A DNA stretch of 64,000 nt from positions 806,001 through 870,000 of the forward strand of contig NZ_CP035934.2 of the NCBI RefSeq assembly GCF_003024525.3, read 5' to 3'. Below, piece after piece: positions 20,771 to 30,523 of this stretch (the first letter of the stretch is position 1; each line of letters opens with the position of its first letter). The stretch is from Acinetobacter cumulans (lineage in GTDB: Bacteria; Pseudomonadota; Gammaproteobacteria; Pseudomonadales; Moraxellaceae). Made by a program: the position numbers and the translations under genes. Below the pieces are notes generated by a model, which saw nothing but the letters and a program-made list of their open reading frames with translations, did not search any database and was not told the DNA's origin.

Positions 20771-20796
20771 AAAATCCTGTCTCGGCAGGATTTTTT
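20771..20796 (+). terminator. Intrinsic terminator after ltrA
   Basis: AATCCTG and CAGGATT pair over TCTCGG and are followed by six T. Confidence 0.85.
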
Positions 20797-21029
20797 ACAT
20801 AAACAGAATTGAAAGTTTGACTAAGATTTTATTTATCTTTTTTTGTTTATTGGTTTTAATTTGACTATTTATTAATAATCAAGTATTTAGTTGTGGATTT
20901 TTAAATTATTAAAAATATGTATTTTACAAAAAATCACCAAAACTAATACTTTTTAAATATTATTTACATTAAAAAAATATAAAGGGAGTACCATAAATAT
21001 ACATAAATTGTGATCTAGGCACTATTTAA

Positions 21030-22310
21030 ATGAACCTCTCTTCATTAAATAAGGCTGTATATGCAACTTTAGTGGTTTTTTTATTTTCTAATTCAGTTGT
21101 TTATGCGGCAGATGCATTTAATCCAGAAAGCCAATGGATGTTGGGTGACTGGAATGGACAACGTACCGAACTGCAAAATAAAGGTTATGACTTCAGCTTT
21201 GGCTATACTGGTGAAATGGCCACTTTGCTTGATGCCAAAAAATCATCAAATCATGGCACAGAGTATGCTGATCAATTCGCCTTGGGTGCTCACCTTGACT
21301 TGGAAAAAATTGCAGGCTGGAAGGACACCGAAGCGCAAATTACCGTGACACAGCGTAACGGACGCAATCTTTCGAATACTTCTGATGCGCTGAATGGACA
21401 TCTGAGTTCTGCTCAAGAAGTATGGGGCCGCGGTCAAACATGGCGCCTGACAGACTTTTGGATTAAGAAACAATTCTTAGATCAAAAGTTAGATGTGAAA
21501 GTCGGCCGTTTTGGTGAAGGTGAAGATTTCAACAGCTTCGACTGTGATTTTCAAAACCTTGCGCTTTGCGGTTCGCAAGTTGGGAACTGGGTAGGCGACC
21601 AATGGTACAACTGGCCCGTCAGTCAGTGGGCTGCCCGTGTGAAATATAGTATTCGTCCAGATGTGTTTGCCCAAGTCGGGGTGTATGAATACAACCCAGA
21701 AAACTTAGAACGTGGCAAAGGCTGGAATTTAAGTACAGACGGTTCACATGGCGCGATTATTCCTGCAGAAGTGGTTTGGTCACCTAAAGTAGGTGCAGCC
21801 AAATTACCGGGTGAATACCGTGCGGGTTACTACTACAGCACAGCAGATGCGAATGTCATCAACAGCCCTGTCAATGAAAAAGATCATCATCAGGGCGGCT
21901 GGGTCGTTGCTAAGCAACAACTGACTGCACATAAAGATGATGCATCACGCGGTTTAAGCGGTTTCGTTAACCTCACAGTGCATGATTCTGACACCAATAA
22001 TGTCAGCAATATGCAAAATGTCGGCTTGGTGTACAAGGGTGCATTTGATGCCCGTCCGAAGGATGAAATTGCAATTGGTGTAGGCCGAATCAGCATTAAT
22101 GATGATGTGAATGACGCCAAAATTGCCAATGGCACCGTGGATGCCCGTGGTCTGCAAAGCGAAGAGTATGACGCAGAAATTTATTACGGTTTTCATGCCG
22201 CAAACTGGTTAACCATTCGCCCGAATGTCCAATATGTACGCCACGTGGGTGCATATAAAAATGGCGAAAATGCTTGGATTGGCGGTATTAAATTCAATAC
22301 CTCATTTTAA
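21030..22310 (+). CDS. oprB: Carbohydrate-selective porin OprB
   Basis: The 426-residue outer membrane porin carries a signal peptide (about residues 1-26, ending VYAADA). It has the OprB start pattern (WMLGDWNGQRTELQNKGYDFSFGYTGEMA), the middle VGRFGEGEDFN with a nearby Cys pair (CDF and CG), and ends in a terminal Phe, as beta-barrel proteins do. OprB admits glucose and other sugars to the periplasm. It lies 165 bp upstream of gcd on the same strand, so sugar entry and oxidation are linked by position. The 230-bp AT-rich region before it presumably holds the promoter. The start codon has only a weak ribosome site. Confidence 0.9.
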   Translation: MNLSSLNKAVYATLVVFLFSNSVVYAADAFNPESQWMLGDWNGQRTELQNKGYDFSFGYTGEMATLLDAKKSSNHGTEYADQFALGAHLDLEKIAGWKDTEAQITVTQRNGRNLSNTSDALNGHLSSAQEVWGRGQTWRLTDFWIKKQFLDQKLDVKVGRFGEGEDFNSFDCDFQNLALCGSQVGNWVGDQWYNWPVSQWAARVKYSIRPDVFAQVGVYEYNPENLERGKGWNLSTDGSHGAIIPAEVVWSPKVGAAKLPGEYRAGYYYSTADANVINSPVNEKDHHQGGWVVAKQQLTAHKDDASRGLSGFVNLTVHDSDTNNVSNMQNVGLVYKGAFDARPKDEIAIGVGRISINDDVNDAKIANGTVDARGLQSEEYDAEIYYGFHAANWLTIRPNVQYVRHVGAYKNGENAWIGGIKFNTSF

Positions 22311-22358
22311 GTGCGTGTTCTTAGTTGCAAACGTACTATTGATTCATACGGCACTTTG

Positions 22359-22379
22359 ATGCATTGATGATTAATGCAT
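22359..22379. promoter_or_regulatory. Palindrome between oprB and gcd
   Basis: ATGCATT and AATGCAT form a perfect 7-bp inverted repeat with a 7-bp spacer, about 97 nt before the gcd start. Shape and position fit an operator, but no regulator can be named. Confidence 0.35.
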
Positions 22380-22475
22380 GTTGATGGTATCACTGCATTT
22401 GGAACTAAGAATAATAAGGTGCCCGCGGATTCCCCATCCATCGGCTTTCTATAGAATCTTTTAAAGGTGTTCAAC

Positions 22476-24878
22476 ATGAATACTTCGACATCAGGTTCAG
22501 TGCTTAAAACGATATTGGCAGTAGTTGCTGCAATCTTCGGTTTAGGCCTACTGATTGGAGGGATTTATCTTGCAGTACTTGGTGGGTCTTGGTACTACAT
22601 CATTGCAGGTATTCTCTTCATCGCAACTGCAGTTCTATTACAAAAGCTAAAAAGTTCTGCACTTATTGTCTATGCCGTACTTGTACTCGGTACTGTGGTG
22701 TGGGGGCTTTGGGAGGTTGGTTCAGACTTCTTTGCGCTTGCACCGCGTTTAGATATTTTAGGTGTTTTTGGTTTATTGCTACTTATTCCAGCAGTAACCC
22801 GTGGTTTTGATGCATCGAAAACCGCACAAATGGTGCTGGGCGGTTCATTGCTAATTACGATTTTAGTGATGATCTACTCTATTTTTAATGACCCACAAGA
22901 AGTTCGTGGTGAGTTAAAAACTCAGCAACCCGCACAGCACGCAGCAATTCCGGGTGTAGCGGATGAAGATTGGCCTGCTTATGGCCGTACACAATCAGGT
23001 TTGCGTTATTCTCCGTTAAAGCAAATTAACTCAGACAACGTCAAAGATCTGAAAGTGGCTTGGGAATATCACACAGGTGAGTTTAAAACTGAGAATGACT
23101 CAGGTGAAACCACGAACCAAGTCACACCAATTAAAGTGGGCGACAACATGTACATCTGTACAACCCACCAAAAATTGACAGCGTTGGACCCTGCTACGGG
23201 TAAGGCGAAATGGACTTTTGATCCGAAGTTAGTCGCAGACAATACATTCCAGCATTTAACCTGCCGTGGCGTATCTTATTTTGATGCAAATAATACCGTT
23301 GGTTTTGAAGCAAGCTTAGCTGCCAAAAAAACTACGTCTGTTGAATGTCCACAAAAAGTGATTCTTCCTGTGAACGATGGCCGACTTGTTGCGGTAAACC
23401 CAACTACAGGTAAACCATGTTCTGACTTTGGTCATAATGGTGAAGTCGATCTGCAAAAAGACATGCCATTCCCTTATCCAGGTGGTTATGTGCCAACATC
23501 ACCTCCAGTGGTAACAGGTACAACCATTATCATTGCTGGTTCAACGACAGATAACTTCTCTACAGAAGAACCATCTGGTGTGATTCGCGGTTATGACGTG
23601 AATACAGGTGAACTGCTTTGGGTATTTGATACAGGTGCGGAAGATCCAAACAAAATTCCAGCACCGGGTCAAAAATATGTTCAAAACTCACCAAATGCAT
23701 GGGCGCCTTTAGCATACGATGCAAAACTTGATATTGTTTACGTTCCAACAGGTGTCGGTACTCCAGATATTTGGGGCGGTAACCGTACGAAGTTACATGA
23801 ACGTTATGCAAACTCAATGCTTGCCTTGAATGCCACTACAGGTAAATTGATTTGGAACTTCCAAACCACACATCATGATTTGTGGGATATGGATGTACCA
23901 TCTCAACCCTCACTGGCAGATATTAAAGACAAAGATGGCAATATTGTTCCAGCCATTTATGTATTGACTAAAACAGGGAATGCCTTTGTACTTGACCGTC
24001 GCAACGGTAAAGCGATTGTGCCAATTACAGAAAAACCTGTTCCGCAAACAGTGAAACTTGGTCCGCAAACTAAAGGCGAGTGGTACTCTAAAACGCAGCC
24101 ATTCTCTGACTTTGATATGGCGCCTAAAGACAAATTGACTGACAAACAAATGTGGGGTGCCACTATGTTTGACCAATTGGTGTGCCGTGTTGCGTTCCAT
24201 AAATTGAACTACGATGGTATTTATACACCGCCATCTGAAAATGGTACTTTGGTTTTCCCTGGTAACTTGGGTGTGTTCGAATGGGGCGGTATGTCGGTTA
24301 ACCCTGATCGTCAAATCGCTGTAATGAATCCTATTGGATTGCCATTTGTAACCAAGTTGATCCCTCAAGATCCAAATCGTAAACAAACTGCCAAAGGCGC
24401 GGGCACTGAAGCGGGTGTTCAGCCAATGTATGGTGTACCTTACGGTGTTGAAATCAGTGCATTCTTATCGCCATTTGGTCTGCCATGTAAACAGCCTTCT
24501 TGGGGCTTTGTGGCGGGTGTGGATTTGAATACACATGAAACAGTTTGGAAACGCCGCATTGGTACCATTCGTGACAGTATGCCGGGCATTCCATTGCCAC
24601 CATTTAAAATGGGTGTGCCAATGTTGGGTGGTTCAATCTCAACTGCGGGTAACGTGATGTTTGTGGGTGGTACACAAGATAACTATATCCGTGCCATTAA
24701 CGTAACCAATGGTGATGAGCTTTGGAAAGGTCGTCTTCCTGCGGGTGGTCAAGCAACGCCAATGACTTATGAAATAAACGGCAAGCAATACGTTGTGATT
24801 ATGGCAGGTGGTCATGGATCATTTGGTACCAAAATGGGTGACTCACTGGTTGCCTATGCATTGCCTGATCAAAAATAA
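22476..24878 (+). CDS. gcd: Membrane PQQ-dependent glucose dehydrogenase
   Basis: The 800-residue enzyme oxidises glucose to gluconolactone in the periplasm, passing electrons to ubiquinone. About five N-terminal membrane helices (residues 10-145) are followed by the PQQ beta-propeller. The catalytic half begins at WPAYGRTQSGLRYSPLKQIN near residue 165. It includes TGVGTPDIWGG, the DLWDMDVPSQP segment, the KTGNAFVLDRRNGK repeat and a late GGTQDNYIRA. It matches E. coli Gcd in length and layout. ATG 22476 has AAAGG 8 nt upstream; GTG 22467 is excluded because it lies within that site. Genes for PQQ synthesis are not in this window. Confidence 0.95.
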   Translation: MNTSTSGSVLKTILAVVAAIFGLGLLIGGIYLAVLGGSWYYIIAGILFIATAVLLQKLKSSALIVYAVLVLGTVVWGLWEVGSDFFALAPRLDILGVFGLLLLIPAVTRGFDASKTAQMVLGGSLLITILVMIYSIFNDPQEVRGELKTQQPAQHAAIPGVADEDWPAYGRTQSGLRYSPLKQINSDNVKDLKVAWEYHTGEFKTENDSGETTNQVTPIKVGDNMYICTTHQKLTALDPATGKAKWTFDPKLVADNTFQHLTCRGVSYFDANNTVGFEASLAAKKTTSVECPQKVILPVNDGRLVAVNPTTGKPCSDFGHNGEVDLQKDMPFPYPGGYVPTSPPVVTGTTIIIAGSTTDNFSTEEPSGVIRGYDVNTGELLWVFDTGAEDPNKIPAPGQKYVQNSPNAWAPLAYDAKLDIVYVPTGVGTPDIWGGNRTKLHERYANSMLALNATTGKLIWNFQTTHHDLWDMDVPSQPSLADIKDKDGNIVPAIYVLTKTGNAFVLDRRNGKAIVPITEKPVPQTVKLGPQTKGEWYSKTQPFSDFDMAPKDKLTDKQMWGATMFDQLVCRVAFHKLNYDGIYTPPSENGTLVFPGNLGVFEWGGMSVNPDRQIAVMNPIGLPFVTKLIPQDPNRKQTAKGAGTEAGVQPMYGVPYGVEISAFLSPFGLPCKQPSWGFVAGVDLNTHETVWKRRIGTIRDSMPGIPLPPFKMGVPMLGGSISTAGNVMFVGGTQDNYIRAINVTNGDELWKGRLPAGGQATPMTYEINGKQYVVIMAGGHGSFGTKMGDSLVAYALPDQK

Positions 24879-24898
24879 GTAAGTCGATGACTCACATT

Positions 24899-24927
24899 AA
24901 AAAAGCCTGATTCGTCAGGCTTTTTTT
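24899..24927 (+). terminator. Intrinsic terminator after gcd
   Basis: AAAAGCCTGA and TCAGGCTTTT pair around TTCG, followed by seven T. Confidence 0.92.
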
Positions 24928-25110
24928 ATCCAGATTTTTAGAGAGCATTGAAAACGATTGACGCATAAAAGTGATGTTGATTTGTTGCTAAAAAACCATA
25001 TCACACAATATGTCATTAGAATGTTCAAAAAAATACAGATTTTAAAAATAGATAATGTGCTCATGTTGCACAATTTTTATTGAGTGACTTAAATATAAGG
25101 TTTGTCATTT

Positions 25111-27219
25111 ATGTATGATCAGCAGAATTTCCCATTTTTAAAAACGACGTTATCTTTATTGATTGCATGTATTGGACAGAGTGTTTATGCGGTAGATGAC
25201 ACAACAAAAGTTCAAACATTAGATACCATTGTCATAGAAGCCACTCGAACTGATCGAGATGTCATGGCGACACCTGCATCTGCGTATTACATCCAGCAAG
25301 AGCCACAAAAAGGCATGAACGTTAACCTGTCCGAAGCCTTAAAAGGTGTGCCGGGTTTACAGCTGAATAACCGTGAAAACTATGCACAAGATTTGCAAAT
25401 TTCCATGCGGGGTTTTGGCGCTCGTTCAAGTTTTGGTGTACGTGGAGTGCGTTTATATGTTGATGGAATTCCTGCGACCATGCCAGATGGACAAGGCCAA
25501 ACGTCGAATATTGATTTAAATAGCCTTGATCATATTGAGGTTTTGGGTGGCGGACTGTCTTCACTATATGGCAACTCATCAGGCGGCACAATTCTAACCA
25601 CAAGCCGTGAAGGGCAAGGGCAGGACTCCATTACGTTGGGTTACTCAGGCGGTAGCGAAAATAAAGGTCAGGCCAGTGTTGTACTGCAAGGCGGTGCAAA
25701 AAATGCCAACGAACCGAGCTATATATTAAGTTCATCTTATTTTGATACAGATGGTTTTAGAGATCACAGCGCGGCTAATAAAGTTTTAAGCAATGCAAAA
25801 CTGACGTGGAATTTAGATGATGGTTCTAAAATTAATTGGATAACTAATTACGTTAAAATTGATGCAGATGATCCGGGTGGTTTAGAGAAAAAAGATTGGA
25901 AAGAAAATCCTAAGCAAGTCGCAAAAAATGTATTGCTATACAACGCTCGCAAAGATATTGAGCAGCTGCAAACAGGTTTAACGTGGAATAAACCGATTAA
26001 TGATCAGCACGAAATTTATGCCATGGCCTATGCAGGGCAGCGTTCAGTCACGCAATATCAATCGATTCCGCAAACAGCGCAGGGCGGTGCCAATCATGCA
26101 GGCGGTGTGATTGATTTTGATCGTAATTTTTATGGTACAGATCTGCGCTGGACAGGCAAAGAACTTTTGCCTAATTTAAAACTGATTGCGGGTGTTGCAA
26201 TAGACGCAATGACTGAAGAACGTCGCGGTTATAAAAACTTTATTGGCGAAACCTTGGGGGTTAAAGGTGAACTTCGCCGTAATGAAGACAATACTTTATG
26301 GAATCTAGATCCTTATCTTCAAGCATCTTATGCGATCAATGATGCTTTAAGTGTTGATGTGGGGTTGCGTTATAGCAATGTGCATTTTAAAACCGAAGAT
26401 CATTTTTTAAGTAATGGTGATAACTCAGGTAAAACGGATTATCAAAAACTGTTGCCCTCACTGGCTTTGAGCTGGCAGATTGCTCCTGAACTGATGGCTT
26501 ATGCGAGCTATGCGCAAGGTTTTGAAACGCCTACATTTACTGAAATGGCTTATCCAGCAGTCACAACAAACACGCCTTTTAGTTTAAAAGCGGCCGAAAG
26601 TGAAACCTATGAGCTGGGTTTAAAGTCGGATAATGCACTGGGGAAATTTACCGCTGCTGCGTTTTATACCCTGACTCAAGATGACATTGTGCCTCTTAAA
26701 AATGAAGGCGGTAAGGCAACCTTTCGTAATGCCGACCAAACTTTAAGACAAGGCATTGAATTGTCATGGCAAAAAGATGTATGGCGTGATTTGACCGCAC
26801 AAGCCAGCTATAGCTATATAGATGCAACTTTTGATAAAGACACGGTAGATATTGCAGGGATTAGCCCAATTCCAAACGGCAACAATATTCCGGGGATTGC
26901 CAAAAATCAGGCGTTTTTAGCTTTAGGGTGGAAACCTGAAACTGGTTTACACGCAGGTGTTGATGTGCGTTATAGCGATAAAGTTTATGTAGATGATATT
27001 AACTCGGATACAGCACCGAGTTATGTGGTTGCTGTTGCAAATATCGGCTACAAATGGACAGTGAATGACTGGGCATTTAATACCTTTACACGTGTGGATA
27101 ATTTATTTGATAAAGATTATTCGGGTTCTGTGATTGTGAATGAAAGTAATAAGCGCTTTTTTGAGCCAGCAGAAGGGCGAAATTGGAGTGCGGGCTTGAG
27201 TGTGACGAAGAGTTTTTAA
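25111..27219 (+). CDS. pqqU: TonB-dependent receptor resembling PQQ importer PqqU (YncD)
   Basis: The 702-residue outer membrane receptor has a signal peptide (about residues 1-28), a TonB-box-like DTIVIEATR, a plug domain (about 45-170), and a 22-strand barrel ending in a terminal Phe. Long stretches recall E. coli YncD, now known as the PQQ receptor PqqU: NYAQDLQISMRGFGARSS, VDGIPATMPDGQGQTSNID, ADDPGG, TTQYQSIP-like TQYQSIPQ, and SVIVNESN near the end. The match is from memory and no alignment was run. Its position right after gcd, whose cofactor is PQQ, supports the call. ATG 25111 is chosen (AAGG at 25097); TTG 25102 is too close to that site. Confidence 0.8.
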   Translation: MYDQQNFPFLKTTLSLLIACIGQSVYAVDDTTKVQTLDTIVIEATRTDRDVMATPASAYYIQQEPQKGMNVNLSEALKGVPGLQLNNRENYAQDLQISMRGFGARSSFGVRGVRLYVDGIPATMPDGQGQTSNIDLNSLDHIEVLGGGLSSLYGNSSGGTILTTSREGQGQDSITLGYSGGSENKGQASVVLQGGAKNANEPSYILSSSYFDTDGFRDHSAANKVLSNAKLTWNLDDGSKINWITNYVKIDADDPGGLEKKDWKENPKQVAKNVLLYNARKDIEQLQTGLTWNKPINDQHEIYAMAYAGQRSVTQYQSIPQTAQGGANHAGGVIDFDRNFYGTDLRWTGKELLPNLKLIAGVAIDAMTEERRGYKNFIGETLGVKGELRRNEDNTLWNLDPYLQASYAINDALSVDVGLRYSNVHFKTEDHFLSNGDNSGKTDYQKLLPSLALSWQIAPELMAYASYAQGFETPTFTEMAYPAVTTNTPFSLKAAESETYELGLKSDNALGKFTAAAFYTLTQDDIVPLKNEGGKATFRNADQTLRQGIELSWQKDVWRDLTAQASYSYIDATFDKDTVDIAGISPIPNGNNIPGIAKNQAFLALGWKPETGLHAGVDVRYSDKVYVDDINSDTAPSYVVAVANIGYKWTVNDWAFNTFTRVDNLFDKDYSGSVIVNESNKRFFEPAEGRNWSAGLSVTKSF

Positions 27220-27266
27220 TAGAAATATCATTGTTGCAGCTTTTATTTTTATTTATGTTGAAAAGA

Positions 27267-28337
27267 TCATTCGATGGCTAACTGCGGAGAGTCATCGATA
27301 TTCGATTCAGGGGGGTTACGAAAATAATCAATCTGTAAAAGCATTGGCCCTAAATAAAGAGGTAACAGTATTAAGAATAGATAAATAAAAATGGTATTTT
27401 TCTGCTCTTGATAGGTATTGATCATCGCACTTTTTGGGATAGATAGATCAGTACTGCTAAGTGATAGCAAAAGTACATGGTGAGTCGTATATTGATTTAT
27501 ATTTTTTGCATAACCAATGCGGACAGGTTTTTCTGAAAGTGAACTGAGACGATCACAGGAGTCGTAAGTATCTATGAAATCGCAGTAAATCGTGAAAATA
27601 TCCCCTTGTGCAGTATGTAGTTCGGTATCTGTCCACGACCTGCGACTTTTACCTGAACCGACGGATTTATATTCATTATGGATGATCCCTTCAACAAAGT
27701 TTTCCCGAATAGATAAGAGTTCTTGGCTTTGAAACTTTAGTGTTTCTGGGTATTTATGTAATTCATAGAGTGTTAATTGAAAGAATAATAATGTAAAAAC
27801 AAAACTATGCCAGATCAATCCAGTATGGGTTAATTTATTATCTTGTATAAAGATGATCATAAAAATGATTGCAATGATAAGTAGATAACAAATGTGAAAT
27901 TTTAAGCCTAGAAAACGATCTGAATTACACACCCACAATGCAATACAGGAGTAATACATACTACAACTATAAAAGATGAGTTTTTGGCGTTTATTGAGAA
28001 CTTGAATACGTTTAATTTTGTCTTTTAAAGAAGTTTCCTTTTTGTCACATTTTTCTGTACTAGAACTTTCAACTTCTATCAGTTTGTTATGGTCTTGGTC
28101 GATTTGTTGTACATACGAGACTAGCTGATTTTTATCAGAAGAAAGGGCTGTAACTTTTTTACTATCTGCTTGATAGTAGAAATAGACCGAAGCATTTTTA
28201 TATAAAGTTGTGTCTTCAATTAAAATGGTGTCAGCATCAAAAATATAATGCTGTTTTTCAGATTGAATGATGCCTGAACGATTATTTCCAGAATAATAGT
28301 GAATAATGCCTTGCTGAATCAGCGGAGCTTCTGTCAT
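27267..28337 (-). CDS. Membrane protein of unknown function, possible OB-fold N-terminus
   Basis: I do not recognise a named family for the whole 356-residue protein. Residues 8-60 (GIIHYYSGNNRSGIIQSE, then YIFDADTILIED and ASVYFYY) have the spacing of a cold-shock/OB-fold beta-barrel without its aromatic RNA-binding motifs. Several hydrophobic segments follow at about 120-200. An extracytoplasmic-looking domain with CDFIDTYDSCDRL comes next, then a final membrane segment near residue 320. The layout recalls DUF3592-type proteins, but this is weak. ATG 28337 has no clear ribosome site. It lies between pqqU (convergent) and nrdB (same strand). Confidence 0.6.
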   Translation of the reverse strand: MTEAPLIQQGIIHYYSGNNRSGIIQSEKQHYIFDADTILIEDTTLYKNASVYFYYQADSKKVTALSSDKNQLVSYVQQIDQDHNKLIEVESSSTEKCDKKETSLKDKIKRIQVLNKRQKLIFYSCSMYYSCIALWVCNSDRFLGLKFHICYLLIIAIIFMIIFIQDNKLTHTGLIWHSFVFTLLFFQLTLYELHKYPETLKFQSQELLSIRENFVEGIIHNEYKSVGSGKSRRSWTDTELHTAQGDIFTIYCDFIDTYDSCDRLSSLSEKPVRIGYAKNINQYTTHHVLLLSLSSTDLSIPKSAMINTYQEQKNTIFIYLFLILLPLYLGPMLLQIDYFRNPPESNIDDSPQLAIE

Positions 28338-28389
28338 ATTTTATTTTAAGTTTTTGATTTTAATGAATTCTAACATTATTTATTGAAAT

Positions 28390-28420
28390 AAAAAATCCCG
28401 CCATTAGGACGGGATTTTTT
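28390..28420. terminator. Bidirectional terminator after nrdB
   Basis: AAAAATCCCG and CGGGATTTTT pair around a 9-nt loop and have T runs on both strands; on the minus strand this ends nrdB. Confidence 0.88.
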
Positions 28421-28431
28421 GAATCTTTCGA

Positions 28432-29721
28432 TTACCAGCTTAACGCACCACCAGTTTGGTAGTCAGTTACGCGAGTTTCAAAGAAGTTCTTCTCTTTACG
28501 CAAGTCCATCATTTCTGACATCCACTGGAATGGGTTATTCACACCAGCAAATTGCTCAGGTAAACCAAGCTGACTTAAACGACGGTTACAGATGAATTTC
28601 AAATATTCTTCCATCATGCCAGCGTTCATACCCAATACACCACGTGGCATCGTGTCACGCGCATATTCGATTTCAAGCATTGTACCTTCAAGAATCATTT
28701 GAACAACTTCTTCTTGGAATTCAGCAGTCCAAAGGTGCGGGTTCTCAATCTTGATTTGGTTAATCATGTCGATACCAAAGTTCAAGTGCATAGATTCATC
28801 ACGTAAGATGTATTGGAATTGCTCAGCAACACCGTTCATCTTGTTACGACGGCCCATAGACAAAATTTGACTGAAACCACAGTAGAAGAAGATACCTTCA
28901 AGTACACAGTAGAATGCGATCAAATTGCGAAGCAAGATTTGGTCAGTTTCAGCTGTACCTGTTTGGAAAGTAGGATCACTTAACTGTTGAGTATATTTTA
29001 AGCCCCACGCAGCTTTACGTGCTACAGATGGAACTTCGCGGTACATGTTGAAGACTTCGCCTTCATCCATACCCAAAGATTCGATACAGTATTGGTAAGC
29101 ATGAGTGTGAATCGCTTCTTCAAACGATTGACGTAAAATGTACTGACGGCATTCAGGGTTGGTAATGTGACGGTAAATCGCTAATACCAAGTTGTTTGCA
29201 ACCAATGAGTCAGCAGTCGAGAAGAAACCAAGTGAACGCATTACAATCGTACGCTCATCTTCAGTTAAGCCATTTTCAGACTTCCATAACGCGATGTCCG
29301 CAGTCATGTTAACTTCTTGAGGCATCCAGTGGTTTGCACAACCGTCTAGGTATTTTTGCCAAGCCCATTCGTATTTGAACGGTACAAGTTGGTTCAAGTC
29401 AGCACGACAGTTAATCATCGCTTTGTCGTCAACTTGAACACGTTGCGCACCCATTTCCAACTCTTCTAAGCCTGGTGCTACATCTAAATTACTTAGGGCA
29501 GCAGATGCTCTTTCCAACGAATTGGTTGAATGTGCTGTTGCTCCTCGGGCTGGATTGGTTCCAGCGGGTTGTGCAACTGCCAAATTCGTCTGTGGTTGCT
29601 GTGCATGAGATACCACTTGCGAATCAGCCGCTTTTTGCGGTTCGACGGGCGCAGGCTGCTGTGCTGGTGCAGCTTGTTTCGGTTCATCATCTTCGAAATC
29701 GTCCCAACTTAGGATAGACAT
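28432..29721 (-). CDS. nrdB: Ribonucleotide reductase, class I, beta subunit
   Basis: NrdB carries the diiron-tyrosyl radical cofactor that the alpha subunit uses to reduce ribonucleotides. The 429-residue protein shows [12 protein letters not shown] near residue 190, where Glu, His and the radical Tyr keep the spacing of E. coli NrdB (E115, H118, Y122). Later come the LEGIFFY and [12 protein letters not shown] segments with the second set of iron ligands. The first 85 residues are an Ala/Gln/Pro-rich extension that looks disordered. ATG 29721 has GTGAGA upstream; the in-frame GTG 29733 is part of that site. It lies about 960 bp downstream of nrdA, with small ORFs between. Confidence 0.93.
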   Translation of the reverse strand: MSILSWDDFEDDEPKQAAPAQQPAPVEPQKAADSQVVSHAQQPQTNLAVAQPAGTNPARGATAHSTNSLERASAALSNLDVAPGLEELEMGAQRVQVDDKAMINCRADLNQLVPFKYEWAWQKYLDGCANHWMPQEVNMTADIALWKSENGLTEDERTIVMRSLGFFSTADSLVANNLVLAIYRHITNPECRQYILRQSFEEAIHTHAYQYCIESLGMDEGEVFNMYREVPSVARKAAWGLKYTQQLSDPTFQTGTAETDQILLRNLIAFYCVLEGIFFYCGFSQILSMGRRNKMNGVAEQFQYILRDESMHLNFGIDMINQIKIENPHLWTAEFQEEVVQMILEGTMLEIEYARDTMPRGVLGMNAGMMEEYLKFICNRRLSQLGLPEQFAGVNNPFQWMSEMMDLRKEKNFFETRVTDYQTGGALSW

Positions 29722-30032
29722 ATCAATTCTCACAAATTATACGCTTCACTTATTTACAAAACATGGATGAATGTCTTAAAAACAAACAAACATTTTGTAA
29801 AGTTAGGCGATTTAGTTATTTAATAAATTTGGGAGGTATTGTAGTTTTTATTGGCTAAATTTGATAGATGAGTCGGATGCTAAATTAACCATTGAAGTTA
29901 TAATTGTCATATAATTTTTTGATTTTTATAGCATTAGTTGTTGTTTATGTTTTATTGAAAAAATCAATAAAAATCATTGACTTATATTTTTAATCCACGT
30001 CGAAAATCCCCGATAGAATCGAGGTCTTTAAG
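29722..30032. other. Intergenic region upstream of nrdB
   Basis: About 310 bp of AT-rich DNA with no convincing ORF. It should contain the nrdB promoter on the minus strand, which argues that nrdB has its own transcript in addition to any read-through from nrdA. Confidence 0.35.
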
Positions 30033-30077
30033 AAAAACTAGTCGGTGTTGGTATGATCGAATTCACGCGGTGACTAG
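30033..30077 (-). terminator. Candidate terminator of the small-ORF unit
   Basis: Read on the minus strand, CTAGTC (30077-30072) pairs with GACTAG (30043-30038) and is followed by TTTTTC. The loop is long (28 nt) and could hold further pairs. It lies about 40 nt after the 42-codon ORF stop. Confidence 0.45.
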
Positions 30078-30115
30078 GAAATAAATAAGTTTTAAGTCTA
30101 GATAAACACGCAGTA

Positions 30116-30244
30116 TTATTTATGTTGATTACGCGATTTATGGGCTTTGAACCAGAAATAAGCAATTGGAACGTAAAAGGTCAAAATAAAGGAAACTACC
30201 AAAGCAATTAGCCCTATTTGATAGTTATGAGTCATGTGCATCAT
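30116..30244 (-). CDS. Small membrane protein (42 aa)
   Basis: This short ORF encodes 42 residues with one clear membrane segment (about residues 9-31, IGLIALVVSFILTFYVPIAY) and a basic His/Lys/Arg-rich C-terminal tail (KAHKSRNQHK), so the tail is likely cytoplasmic. The start is strongly supported by AAGGGGG four nt before the ATG at 30244. It follows the 32-residue ORF on the same strand with a hairpin between, and a candidate terminator follows. I do not recognise the family. Topology and ribosome site argue that it is a true gene. Confidence 0.65.
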   Translation of the reverse strand: MMHMTHNYQIGLIALVVSFILTFYVPIAYFWFKAHKSRNQHK

Positions 30245-30268
30245 GGTTCCCCCTTTACAGTTAAAGTT

Positions 30269-30288
30269 GAGAGGCTAAAGAGCCTCTC
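30269..30288 (-). promoter_or_regulatory. Hairpin between the two small ORFs
   Basis: GAGAGGCT and AGCCTCTC pair around a 4-nt loop (8 bp). It has no T run, so it may protect or regulate the message of the 42-residue ORF; it ends about 18 nt before its ribosome site. Confidence 0.45.
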
Positions 30289-30300
30289 TAGTCATCTCAA

Positions 30301-30399
30301 TTACTTGGGTTGACTACGATAGTGTGCACATACATTTTCGAATCGATTAAATCGACGTCGAATATATGAGCGAACATGTACACTTTTGATATGTCCCAT
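30301..30399 (-). CDS. Small basic protein (32 aa)
   Basis: The ORF encodes 32 residues that are strongly basic and aromatic, with VHVRSYIRRRFNRF near residues 7-20 and a single Cys (VCAHYRS). AAAGGA sits 7 nt before ATG 30399, an ideal ribosome site. There is no signal peptide or membrane segment; the charge suggests nucleic acid or ribosome binding, but that is only inference. It is the first gene of the possible two-gene unit between nrdA and nrdB. I do not recognise a named family. Confidence 0.6.
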   Translation of the reverse strand: MGHIKSVHVRSYIRRRFNRFENVCAHYRSQPK

Positions 30400-30523
30400 G
30401 GCTCGTTCCTTTACAAATCAAAATGACTTGTACTGGCTCGAATAATAATTCAATGGTAGAATTATCACCGCATTGATATATGCCAGCCTCTTCGTGACCA
30501 TTTTGGTATCACTTCGAGATTGT

